The translations under genes were made by a program, and so were the position numbers. A stretch of 64,000 nt of DNA from Stercorarius parasiticus. Lineage: Eukaryota; Chordata; Aves; Charadriiformes; Stercorariidae. Positions 1 through 12,660 of the stretch are shown one piece after another (the stretch's first letter is position 1; every line of letters starts with the position of its first letter). The DNA is taken from contig VWZL01000203.1 in the NCBI GenBank assembly GCA_013396915.1, positions 636,886 to 700,885 of the forward strand. Direction: 5' to 3'. The notes under the pieces were generated by a model that saw only the letters and a list, made by a program, of their open reading frames with translations, was not told the DNA's origin and did not search any database.

Positions 1-3000
1 TACTTTATCTTCCATTTTTGATCTGGGTGGCTGCATAAAAGGACAGGAAGGTCTGATTTTGCAATGCATCCAGGCAATCTTGTTTGTGAGTGTCCCAGCA
101 CCACAAAACCATTTTAATCCCACAAGTTATCCTTCCCATTGACCAGTTTCCATAGTCATCTCTTTATAAACCTAGTTGTCCATTTTCTCTCCAAAGTCAG
201 ATTTTGTCAGACTATAGTAAAACTATTTTACATGTTTGTGTGCCCCTCTCTGCTTCCAGACTATCTCACCTGGCTGTGTGCATGGCTTGTCCTGTTCTAG
301 CTCTGGCAAAGTCACAGGGTGCATGTGAGCTAACCCATGTCATATCTTAAGAAGTGTCTGCTCCTATGACCTGAGGTCCTTCGTATGTTTGTATTGTCTT
401 AATGAACTATTGCTAGCAATATCTCTGAGATCATTTTTGTTATTTATTCCCTCCATTGTATTTGCATGCTTTTCTTTCCAGCCTCCTTGTCTTCTCAAAC
501 TTGACAGCGTTGCACGCAGTTCCAGAGTGTAACATCATTGATAAAGCATATAATCAAATAAAAGAAAACCTCACTTATATTATCCATTTCCAGCAGAAAA
601 CAAAAGTAGCACGTGGCTTTCTTTACACTAACTAGAGTCAATGCCTAGTAATGCTAGATATTTTCAGCATTAGAAATTTCTCTAGAGAAATGTACCGTGT
701 CTTTCTTTGCATTTATCAGTAAACATTAAAAAACAAACGCAGCTCACCTGTACAAAGGTGAAGTGATTTTTTTTAATCTCCATTCATGTTTTCATCTTTG
801 GCTCCTCTTATTTTCTGTGTCCTGCTATCCAAAACAAACATGGAGGGCTTCTCTGCCTCTGCCGAGACTTGACATATAAATGATTAAGGCATGTAATTAA
901 AATAATTCAGATGTCTCTGTCAAGTCCTTAAATTTTATCTACTGGAAACAAATGTGACTATCAGCTAGCCGTCTTCTCTCCTGTGTTTTAGCTGTGGCAG
1001 AGATTTGATAAACCATGTGCCGCTTGAGACGATACAGCTTTACCAGGTGAAAAGAAAACCCGAGAGGGGAAAGCTCCTCACGGCCTTTTATTGCAGGTTC
1101 CTTTGTGCATTCAGGTTCCCTTCAAAAAGGGCAAAGTCGTGGCAGTGCAGCAGGGAGAGGAGGCTCTTGGCAAAGCCTTCACTGTCCCACCTTTAGGTCC
1201 TATCCCTTTCAAAATAGCTAATCCTGAGGTTACATAGAGAGCTTTCACCCGCACCAGATTTGGAGATAGGGAGGTGTTAAACTACTGGGAAGGGCCTCCT
1301 GTTGAAGGAAACAGATGATAGCTGAGCATGGATTTGGTGAAACTTAAAGAAGACTTCCAATTCCTGGAGCTACCAGGAAAGTTTGGGCCATAAGATGATG
1401 CTCTGAATTCATATAAAGGAATACAAAACCACCAAAAATATTTAGGAAGCTGGTATACCTACTGATACATTTTCTGGGTCCATTATTCTTTTCATTATCT
1501 TTACTTCTGAGAGCACATCCAGTCCCTGCCCTCTGATACTAAACCTGTGTGTGGTGGGGGTGTTTAAACTCTCCCCATGAGTGACACTTATGGCTCTTAC
1601 ACTAGCCACTTCCTCCACCCAGCCCACACAACTTACAAAACAGATTGTGACTTACCCTAAAACCTTCCCCAAAATCCCGCACCCACTCATCCAGGAAAAA
1701 ACTGACACCCACAGGTTTTTAAATTAGTGCGCCTCCTCTGTCCACACCATGAAGGTGGAACTTATGATTCAATCTGTATTTGAGTGGGAATTTATTCATT
1801 AAGCCTCTTCACAACAACTTTTAAGAAAATGTAGTATTTAGCAGAGACACTAGATTGATTTACCTTGGACACAGAATCAGAAGCACCACAGGGCTATCTG
1901 CTATTGTAGAGTGTCCTCAGGAGGTAAAAGTATGGAGCACTGAAACATGTTACTGGAAGTTTTGTAGGCTTGATAGTACAGAAAGTAATGCACAAACTTT
2001 TTCCCGCTCTATCACCATGTCTTTAAGGTTTTGTAAGAACGGTCTGCTTCCTATCCTGTGTTAAATGCCATTAAAAAATTGGTAATATTTTTCACAGCTT
2101 ATTTTTTTGTGTGTCTGGTTTTGTTTTGAAAATTCAGCTAGGTTCTTTTTCTAACTCAATATAGCAAAATGCACAAAATCCTTTGGTAACAATATTACCT
2201 GTGCCCCAGTATACCAAAGAAATGGTCCACAGGGACTGAAGAAGAGGCTTTGTCCCTGCTTCTCCCTCCTCTTACTTCCACCATACCCACACATTTACAA
2301 AAAGCATAGTTTTGACATTTTTAATTATTGTTTACTGTCCTGTGTTTGGATGGTGCCATTTCCAAAGCTGTAAGCTGACCTGGTGTATTACCAACATTCC
2401 TAATACTACTGCTGCGTTGGGAAAAAGGATTCCCCATAAACCACTTACACGCACAAAAATTCCCTTTGCAGAAGAGGCAAAGCACCGAGTTGTGAAAGGA
2501 TAAAGGTCAAATCCATAGCACATAATTGCTTGGCAAAATTATTTAGAGGTTTTGTGGTGTAAAAGTGTCATGACTTTTTTTATCGTACAATGGTGCACTG
2601 ATGCTGTCATAGTTTTAGAGATTATTCCACTTCTTGACTCAGCACTGACAAATGACCCGAAAAGCGACTTCTAAAGAAATAAACAAGTTCAGTGATAACT
2701 TAGTCAGTAGTGGATGAAAACTATTTGAGCAATCTGAGACACACAGTGTCCCAACCACAAGACTGCCACCAAATGTCATTTCTTGTCAACCTGTGACTCA
2801 CTTAAGAGGCAGCTATGAAAATCATTAAGGTCTCTTATTCCTCTTATTCCCCATGAAGCTTGGATCCATTTACTGGGTACTTGGATGACAGAGGAGCTAA
2901 TGTTGAGTGGTTTATAGCATCAGCCTACTTAGGAAATATAAACCAATGCTAACTTCCTCTGTTCAAAGTGTTTATGCTAAAAGTTTTAACTTGAGCCTCA

Positions 3001-6000
3001 TTAAAGTCAGAGTTGCTCCATGAGTAAAAAGACTGAAGATATCAGCCATTTCAAGCTTGCTGTATGTGGGACTTGTAATGTTAGTGTCCGGTTTCCAAAA
3101 TGTGCTGTATTTCACACCTTGCTCTTCTGCAAAGCAAAGAGGAACAGGTTTGTTTTTCTTTTTTTCTGAAACGAAGCTGTCAGTATTTCAACAGAGAAGA
3201 CCCTCCCACCCCCCTGCAGAAACGTGGGGACGTACACAATACCAGGAAAAAAAACTCAGGCAATTGAATCCTCAGGGATTACCTACTGCTAGATGCTAGG
3301 CCATCTCATCCTGAGGGACACTGCTCTTACCAAAAGCTTGTACATGAAGAAGTAACTTGCGTCACTGTAAGAGAACTTGTTCTGGGAGGCAATGAAATCA
3401 GATAAAACTCTCTGCAAACAAGAACAGCTGCAAACGCTGTCTATGATGAGAAGAAAAGGAAACTCACTGGACTGGGGGCTTTACACGCTCTTTTTCAAGG
3501 CCTGCAAATTGCACTGAGAAGGGCAGGTAAACATGCATAAGAAGGGCAGGTAAACACCAAGTGGAAGAAACGTTCTTTGTGTCTGGTCCAGTCAAGATTT
3601 GAGGCCAAAGTCAACACAAGGAGCTAAGTTTAGTCATAAAACCCCTCAGTCTGTCTCGATGGCTTGGGTTTTTTTTCCTCCTTCCTTAGTACTGTCGTTA
3701 TTATGTGCAACAAAGAAAGATTTCATGCAGCTTGCTTAAATATTAACTACTTAACATTTGAGGAGAAAACACCAACCACAAGCTTCGCATAAATATTCTA
3801 CTGTTACATGCCAATGAATGACACATACTGCTCTTCTGAAAAGACATTATGGTTACCCCTTCTCAGTAGTATGCAGGAAGTCACAACTACTTGGTTGGTA
3901 GGAAGAATTGCTTTACACTACTATTAAGGGGGGGAATCAGAAAATTATGGTAACGTGATACGCTAAAATATAATATAATGGACAAAATGAATGAAAAAGA
4001 AAACACAATACCTGGACCAAGAGCATTAAAGTCTCTGTGGGAAAAAAACGGTTGCAGACTGTATGCAGTGTAAATTGAAAACAATGAAGCCTTCACAGAA
4101 AGGAGATGGATCTCATCTAAACCTCCTTGAGAAAGAAAAACTAATACATTTCAAATCTTTACTGAAAGTCAGGAGGAGACATGTGAAACAACGAGAAACA
4201 TTTGTGCTACACCGTTACCTTTACCATTTTCAAACTGCAGTAAGGACATCTCTTTTGGGGAGTTTGTCCATTGCAGTGCTTGCCAAACATGCAAGTGCAT
4301 AATTGAAATGACCTCTTTTTTTTTATTTATATTACCTGATTTGGAATTGTTTGAGCGGTCATTTAAGGCACCAATTTTTCTCTCCTTCCAAATCCAGCTC
4401 CAGTGATGCTGACTGCGAAGGCTGCTATGAACGTGGAGAATTCTGTCCGCCCAGGACCAGAGCAGCTGCCGCCCACCCCCCTCAGTGTTTGCTCTCTGAC
4501 TCCAGGTACAGAGGCAGGACTAGAGCACATGCAGCATTTGTGTTACCAATATCTGATGCGGACAAGCCATACGGAAATTAAAACAACCCATCCAGAGTTC
4601 CCATAATTTACACAGGAATGAGCGGGCGAGTGGGACCACAGGGAGCCAAGGGTATAGGTAGCACAAGACAATTTTGTCTCTCTTTCTTTGGGCTGCATCT
4701 TTTGTGGAGCATGAAGCTGCCTGAACCTGAAGCAAAACAGCTTAAAGACTACCACATTATAGTGGCTAATCATAGCTATATAAATGCAATTAATGAATGT
4801 TATTTAACTACTGCATTCATGATGAATGTATTATATAACCACATTATTGCATGCTTGGGTTTTCACTTACGTCCTTGTTGTTTCAATACAGTGACTCAGC
4901 GGAGAATAATTCTTAGCTTATTTTCCAACTTCTTTGTGGTCTCTCTCATTGATGCGTGCAGCGTAAGGCGGGGAAAAGGCAGCAGTGAAACAGCTCAGGC
5001 CCTGCCTCTGTACGTAGACCTGAAAGCCAAATCTTCAGTCATTTTTGCATCCAGCATCACTCATTGATGGGAACCGTTGTGCTGACTGGCCCTGGTCTCA
5101 TTCATTGGAGCTGTGCTACCAGCTCCATGAGCTATCAGGACTGAAGTGACCTAAATTTTTCTCTCCTAGCCTTTGTACAGAAGCTGGCAGTAGCATTTCC
5201 AAAAGCAAGAAAAATATGAGTGCAGGATATGATGCACCCTTCCTCGCACAGGATTTGACTCAGACTCCCTTACCCAACCAATCCCCTGAACAAGTATTAC
5301 TCCTCCTGAGTCAAGTCCCTAAAATTTTGTCCCCTTCCTAGACAGTGGTGCTCATCAGCTAGTGTTGCTCCTCCCTCCATTCCCACCAGCTTTATGGCGA
5401 ATGTTCGTAGGGCTGGGTGGAGAGGATGAGGGGCAGAGTGGACGCAGCTCAGCACGGACACGGGCTTTACCGTCTACCGAAGACAGTCGCTTGGATTCCC
5501 CAGATGTTGAGAATAGCAGAGGTCAATCAATCCTGGATCTCTGATTTTTATTTAAAGATTTAATCATGCCATTTTAGATTTTCTATTACAAGATCTCCCC
5601 AGCGGTGAGCTTCTTGAATCAGGTCATTGCACCGTATAATCCCAAGCCTTCAGAGCTATCAGCTGGATCACTGAGGCTCCTCCACAAACATGTATTTTTG
5701 AGAAGAAGATGTGTGTGTTCGTGAGTCGACTATGAAGCTGTACAGTCTTCGGAGTCACTGTTGGCCGGGGGAAACAGACCTCAGCTTCCCAGGTGTGTTG
5801 AGAAGAGCTGCCTGTTCTTTTTGGTGTGATTTTAACTAATTTAACAAACACGGAGATTAAAGACAGAATGGCCACTGTCCCCCGCCATCAGATTTCTTCA
5901 CCCTTCTCACAGTGCTAGACAGGTATGTCAGTAAATTTAACACTCCTATCACACACACTCCCAGTCCTTCAGATTTTAAAGTCACTTAGAGACTCCACCT

Positions 6001-9000
6001 CAGTTTTGGGGACTGAGAAAGGATTTCTCACAACAATGTTGTTTGTGGCTTTTAAAACCTACTTGGTTTTTGGTCATTTATTTGGAGCATATTTCCAATA
6101 CGTTGTTTCTCCCGACTGTGATGACTAGACTAAATATTAGCTGCATACTAAGTAACAGGAGCTACAAGTGGAGTCCAGGAAAAAGCAGTGGCGGCTGCTG
6201 CTGGTGTTGAGCAGGCATCCAGCTGCACTTCTTGGAGACCTCTGTGGCCTTCAGCCTGGGGGCAGCAACAAAAGGCGACCTAAACTGACTTCCTGATCGT
6301 GGACAAACCCCACAGCAATATTGTCTGTGCTTCTCTCATGCCAAGACAACATGAACACAGTGAGAGATCATTTTAAATAGCCTTCATTAATTATTTGGAT
6401 TGGGGTTGTTTGGGAAAAAAAAGTCAGAAAATGCCAAATGTTCAAACCTGAAACTTCAGGAGAGTATCTTGGAATCACAGAAGTTAAAATCTATAAGTAC
6501 CTCAAGTTATCGCCTACAGCTTGTTTGATCCTGATAAGAATAACTGGAACTAGACGTCCCCTGGTATATATCTTATCTGTTTTAAAAAAAAAACTTAGAT
6601 ATCAGAGTCTCTAAAATGTGCTATATGTAGCTTATCCGTGATCTTAGAAAGTTCTTGCCATTTCTGCAGATGATGGCTGACCTCTTCACTTTTATGGCCT
6701 GCTTGTACAGAACATGGAGAGCAATTGATTGCTATCACCTTTACAACATCTTTTTTATATGTTTGAAATATGTTATCAGACAACCTGATGTCTTTCATCC
6801 GGACTAAATACATTTCTTCAAACTTCCTTCACCTTCCACATAGCTCTTGTCATCCTTCTTGATCACTGCAATTTGTGATATCTGTCATGAAGTGCAGTGC
6901 CTTTGTCAAAAGATTTTTGAAGGCCTATGCCACTGGGGATGTACTTTTATGTTGTCTTCTTTTTGTCTGAATTTGAGACTTCGACATTTTGGGAGGCCCT
7001 GTTTATAGACCAGGAAAACTCTTTGCCCTCTAACTGCAGATTTGAGCTTCTTAATAACGATATAGTTACTTGGATTACTTCAGGTTTAAATTACTTTTCT
7101 TCCTAACGAGATAGACAGCTATTTGTGCTGATAGTCTCATATAATATTTCTATCCAGCAACACGTTAATTCATTGAACTTCCATTCTGTTTACTTGAAAT
7201 GGAATTTGCTCCATTTGACAGCAGAAGTCACTGGAGATATATCACAGATTAAAGTTTCCATCATATAAGGTGTCTAAGTTGTACATCAGTGGACTGGGTG
7301 TTTAAGTGATGTTTATTTGTGGTTGTGTTGTTGAACTGCTGTCCACAGCAGAGGCAATTCCTTGATTTTGCGTTACCTCTATGTGACACGCAGTAAAATG
7401 TGATTAATAACACAGGCATGTTGCAAAGATCAGCTAATGATTTTGAGCGTTTTTCATCCTTGTCCTTAGACAGCATTTGGGCATCTGTCAGTCGAAAATG
7501 TTGTGCAAGTGTTTGGCAACACTGTGTTAAGCATCGTCTCATGGAGTAAGAGCTATTGGCATTCTCCATTGTAGACTGACTTTGTTTAATGTAGTGATCA
7601 AAAGGCACATTGCATTGCCACCAAAACCTGAGTCACCCTCCCCAAGGAACAATCATGCTTTCTTTCCATTTGGGTGGAGATAGTATATTTCTTACTGAGG
7701 GAGTGGTGATCTCAGTCCAAAATTTCGTTATAATATTTAGTAAGCTGAAGTGGGCTATTTTATATTGAGGAGACTGAGAACAGGAGGCTTATTCCATACA
7801 TGCCAGTAAGCTTTTGTCATTGCACTACTAGGATCACAGCAGCAGTTTAGTGTCTTTTTTCTTCCTAGTGCAGAGCTACAGAGGGAGAGGGAAGGAGCCT
7901 CCGTATAGGCGGTGCCGTGAAATTTGCAAAAACATCTGGCAGATTCTGGCCGTAGCAAAGGAATAGAAACATCCCTCCGTCTTTTCCAGACATGCTGCCT
8001 GTGCACTGCCTCACTTTCTAACAGGGAACATTCTTCTGTGGAACCACCGGGTTTCACTTCTTCATGGTCAGGAAGATGCAGCAACATCAGGATACAGCCA
8101 GAGTCACCCTGACAGTGGCCGTTGGCCTACTGTGGGCAGCAGCACATCGTAGCAGAGGGAACCAGTGGGAGGTGGAGGGTGATGAAGCTGCCTGTCATGT
8201 GCTAGGGGACGGGATTTGAGCATGAGGACTGGTTTATCCTGCCCTAGAGAAGGTCAAGCAGAAGACTTTTGAGTTGGATGCTACTTCCTTATGCCCCAAG
8301 ATGAGAAGCAGGAGGGAGGAAGGAAGGAGAAGAAGGGCAGGGTTCAGAGGCAGGGTTGTGGCAAAACCCACCCCCAGTGATCTCCCCATTTCTCTCCTGT
8401 TAGCTACTATAAAACCCTCCCAAGACTCTGGTCAGGGGGAGGAGGGAAGAGAAGAGCAACTAAAGGGAGGCGCAGGGGACATAGGGTGGCATATTAGAAG
8501 TTTTTTGGAATTGGTCAGTTGGGCTGGAACGTGACAGGGCTCTGGAGAGTTACTCATAATACAAAGTTTCGAAATATGTACAACTCACGCTCAAAAAATG
8601 GCTTGTGTCTGAGGGTGGGGAATGTTTTCCCCAGCCCCTGCTTGCAAGACAAATAGGAAAATGGGGGGAAAAAATTACTGCCGCTACAGTAAACCGTTTG
8701 TTTAACTAAAGATAATTGCACTGAGGTTTGCTCAGGTAACTTTTATTCTCGCTGCCTGCTTCCTGGAGACTATCCAGGGCTGGTACCTGATAGCACAGCT
8801 GGGTCCCAGTGGGGCACAGAAGTGGAAAAGGAGTGTGCCTGGAAGCCTGAGTCTGGGCTCAGTAAAGCCTTTGGGGATTTTAAGTAGGTTTTCTTATGAA
8901 TCAGGAAAAGTGATACTGAGTGCCTAGGTTTTTTTAAAAGACTGTCTGCAATCAGAAAGATTATTAGTTTATTTTAGCTGCACAGAGGCACTAGCTGGTA

Positions 9001-10109
9001 GGTGACTGTTGCCTTCAGCATATCATTTTTCTCATGTGAATTTTTGCTCCTATTTCCCAAATGTGTAAGAGTATGAATCTCTTTATAACACAGCCACACT
9101 TCTGTACTCTCTACATCAAAAAAAAATCATTACTTAGATCAACGTCAGCAAACTCTTCTGACGCGCAGTATCAAGTTTCTTTTAAAAATTATTGTATCTT
9201 ATGACTGGTCCAAATTTCTGCCTATGCTAAACTAAAACTGGATACTGGTGCCAGTGCTTTACCATCACCGACCTGGAGCGATCTTCTCAAAGGCCTTTCT
9301 GAGTAGACACCTCTTGAGTGCTGCAAACAATCCAACTGTGACAATGCTTGCATGATCGTGGTGTGACTGACAACGACCAGGTACCTGGGTTTCTCGTAGT
9401 TGCAGGAGACAAGTGACAGAACCACTTTTGAGCCTGATGCGAGGAAAGCTTCTTCCCAGCCTGTCTGACTTTAAAAAGATCTGTGCTTGCCTCAGCCATG
9501 TATCGAGTCACTCTGACCTGCTACACTGAGATTTCCATAAATACAATCTACAAAAGGAAATACTTGCTCTGGCTAATGCTGTGGGGAAATTACAGGTCAA
9601 TTCATTTATCATACTCATCAGTATAATATAACACTGGGTGCACAAACCATTCCTCTGATTATCCAAAGCATTGTGCTAAATCACTTAGCGCTCAGGACGT
9701 GTTCTTGCGGATGGCAAGAACCAGCAAGTTTAGGCTAAATCGGGGAGTCATAATTTACTGCCTCTGCCAGTTACACTGACAACGAGGTGGGGGCCTAAGC
9801 TGTGGTACAACGGGCTGCAGTGCTCTCATCAGTGTAAAATTAACCTCTGGATAATGGCCAGATTAGATGTATGCCAGGAGCCAGTGAAGACTCATCTCAT
9901 CTGAAGTGGGGGTGGAAACTGATGGGTGGCTTTGCCCCCTTTGCCTCTGGCTCTCCCCCTTCCATTTCCTTCTGTCTTCAGCTGAAACTGCTGATGAGAC
10001 GTGTGGCACCCGCCTTGCTTTTTCTGTAGCTGCCACTCTGGGGAGATGGGGACAAGAAGCAATCAGAAATTAGCAATACCTACAAGGAGTTTGCTTACAT
10101 AGTAGAGGG
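1..10109. other. Intergenic DNA with no recognised gene
   Basis: AT-rich single-copy-looking sequence. Short ORFs, including a 149-codon one at 4618-5067, have no recognisable product, no family motif and no splice support. A small tandem duplication of GAAGGGCAGGTAAACA lies at about 3518-3556. I saw no repeat family, RNA gene or exon. Confidence 0.6.
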
Positions 10110-10322
10110 ATAATATTGCTCTTTGCTTTGAAGCTCTTTGGATCTTGCACGTTTCAAAGCACTTCATGCCAGGGTGAAATTGGAGTGCTTTACTCCTTTT
10201 TCAGCTGGGTCAACTGGGGCACAGAGATGTACCAGAACGTGTTCTAAGTTACCCAGTGAGACACACAGGACTTCTGAGCCAGGACTCGGTGCACCCAACA
10301 CTCCAAAGAGCACTAGTTTTTT
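10110..10322 (+). repeat. L2/MIR-like ancient repeat remnant
   Basis: Contains a degraded form of the widespread L2/MIR-type sequence: TCAACTGGGGCACAGAGATG near 10209, TAAGTTACCCAGTGAGACAC near 10245, GAGCCAGGACTCGGTG near 10276 and CTCCAAAGAGCACTAG near 10300. The order agrees with the family. It is heavily diverged, and the assignment is from memory. Confidence 0.45.
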
Positions 10323-12130
10323 CTATTAATTAAAATAACTTAGGGTGGGTAACTCAGGCCTGGAGATACATTCAAGGAAGCAAAAGTAGTCTTTGCAGGC
10401 GTCAGTACGCAGTAGGAAGGACTCTGTATGAGCTGGTATCTCCTTTCAAGCTCCGTTAGAGTCTCTCCCAATATTTCTGACTGTTGCATTCTCTTCCTGT
10501 AGATGTTTTGAAACATATATTCAAAAGTGCCTGATAAGTATCTTCATGATAGATGCTCAGGAATTCTTTAACAAGACTCAAAGCCAAATCCTTGCTTCTG
10601 ATAGTCTGTTTCAGACCTGAAATTCTACGTAGGAATAAGGACCTGTTGCAATCAAAGACATCTGTCCCCAGGAGAGAAGAAAGATATGAGAGGCTGATCC
10701 AGCGTGGGAGAACATCAACACTCAGATTACCTTTGTGCTAGGTATTTCTATGAATCTACTCTTCCAGAAGCAGAGGAAGCCTCTAGGTGTCACTTGAACG
10801 TATTGGGATTTATTGGAAAAACAGCAGGTTCCCTTAAGCGTCTCATTCCCTGATGCTGGTGTTCCCTTCTCCCCAAAACACTTCCAAGTATTTTAATTTG
10901 CTTTGTGTTTTAGGGGCAAAGAAACTGTTAAATAATAGCGTAGCCAGACACATCTTTAAATACTTTTTCGTGTTTGCAGAGTTTTACAGAGTGAACATTT
11001 TGGTGGGGAAAAGAAGTTTGTGGCATTTTTAAATTTTTTCACTGTAGAGCCTTACAGGTTTCCTTACAGTACATGCACTGGGTAAGGGGGAAAAAAAAAC
11101 CAAACCAACAACAAAACAGTAGGTTTTACCTGTTTGCCAGTGAAATTCAGTTTTTGTTTCTCACGCTGAGGCCTCAGAGAGTTGTAGTCCTTGTCACGTG
11201 CAGCTCTTTACAACAGGCAAATGATGTTCCATAACCAAAAGCCCTCATCACAAAGATCCTGGAAGCACAATCAATCACACTGGATACTTACGTAGATCAA
11301 CTATTCTTTAGCAAATTAGACCCACTTTTGACAGCATGGTGTTTAAATTTGAGGGCAGAGAAAATTTAGCCTCTGGTTGATTAAACGTGTGTTTATTTAC
11401 TGAACTAAGCATATATTGGAGAAAGCTGGTAAAACAACATTTCTATGCCTAAATGCAATTCGGTTTATAGGTTCCACACTTTTTTGAAAGTGTGCTGCAA
11501 AACTACGTTGAAAACATGTGACAGTGTTGCAGAATTATCAAAAGGAGATAGAGCTGGAATGAGGACAGCTGCTTACTTAATCAGCTGCGAAGGAACGAGA
11601 GGCAGCGTGGGATGGGGACGATAAACAAGTTCTTCCTAAAAATCCACCAATATTTCATTTTCATCACAAGGCACTAACACTCATATCCTGCTAAGATGAG
11701 CAGAGTAGCTTGGAGTGCTGTTTTTTCAGGTAGTAAATACTGATGCATCAGCTTGTGTTCAAGTTTCCTTGCAATCACAGTGGCTGGAAACTAACTTTTT
11801 AATAAATGAAGGCTAATTTCTGAACAGACTTTACAACAAGGGTGAATGCCATATTTCAGGGTCACAGAAGTCATGCAGCATGCACAGGTCTGACAGGAGA
11901 AACATGGATGATTCCTCTCTGGGCTTTTTTGGGATTACACAGCCTTACCCCCTGGGAAAGGTGAGCTCAGTGCCTGGGAGGAGAGACAGGTCACCAGAGC
12001 AGCAGACCGCGGCAGAGTGTCCGGCCATCGATGGCACTTCAGCCTTGATGCATTTCCAGGGTACCTTGAAAGGGAAGAAGAAAAACCTAAATGCATGAGT
12101 TGATTATAGTATGAACAGGAGATACAGTAT

Positions 12131-12195
12131 CGTTTATTGCTATTGATAAAATAGCAATAGTATCAATAGTACTAGGAGTTTATTGCTATGATACA
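12131..12195. repeat. Overlapping inverted and direct repeats (TTTATTGCTAT cluster)
   Basis: Two interleaved perfect stems: ATTGCTAT (12136-12143) with ATAGCAAT (12151-12158), and CTATTGATA (12140-12148) with TATCAATAG (12161-12169). GTTTATTGCTAT then recurs as a direct copy at about 12178. It lies some 45 bp before the ancient CR1 remnant. Function unknown. Confidence 0.8.
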
Positions 12196-12239
12196 GTTTT
12201 CCTTGTTGAGTTTCTCGGAGTGAAAAAAGAGTCTTTATT

Positions 12240-12660
12240 TGATGAGCTTTAATCTGTAAAAATACCTGACTAGTCCTGTGCACACTGGAGTGGAACAGAG
12301 AAAAGCAAATACGCTGGTTAAGGAGAAGATAAAGGACTTCAGCTTGTTTAGTCTAGCAAAATAAGGACAAAACAGTGGAGTGGGGATACAATTACTGTAA
12401 GTAAATACACCGGAACATAACACTAGGAAAGGAAGAGAATACTTAAGCTAAAGGACACTGTTAGCTTACTAAAAATAGGTAAGAACTGGTCAAGAATAAA
12501 TCTGTGCCGGAAATCAGGTTTCCAAACCCCAGAGAAATGAGAATCTGGAACAGCTTTCCTCTAGGGCCAAAATCTCTCACTAGTTTTAAAAGGAAGTATT
12601 TGTGAAAACGATACCCATGATGCCCATGGAGTATGCCTGATTGCACAGGAGATACTCTCT
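12240..12660 (+). mobile_element. Ancient CR1/L3-like LINE remnant
   Basis: The plus strand follows the sense strand of an old amniote CR1/L3-type element: TTCAGCTTGTTTAGTCTAGC near 12338, GCTAAAGGACACTGTTAGC near 12448, TCTGGAACAGCTTTCCTCTA near 12543 and CACTAGTTTTAAAAGGAAG near 12578. These follow one another in the element's order and spacing. No frame survives. Recognition is from memory of the family, not an alignment. Confidence 0.65.

Noticed and set aside
4618..5067. 149-codon plus-strand ORF, the longest in the left flank
   Set aside because: No recognisable domain or family, composition like the surrounding DNA, and no splice or promoter context; such lengths occur by chance.
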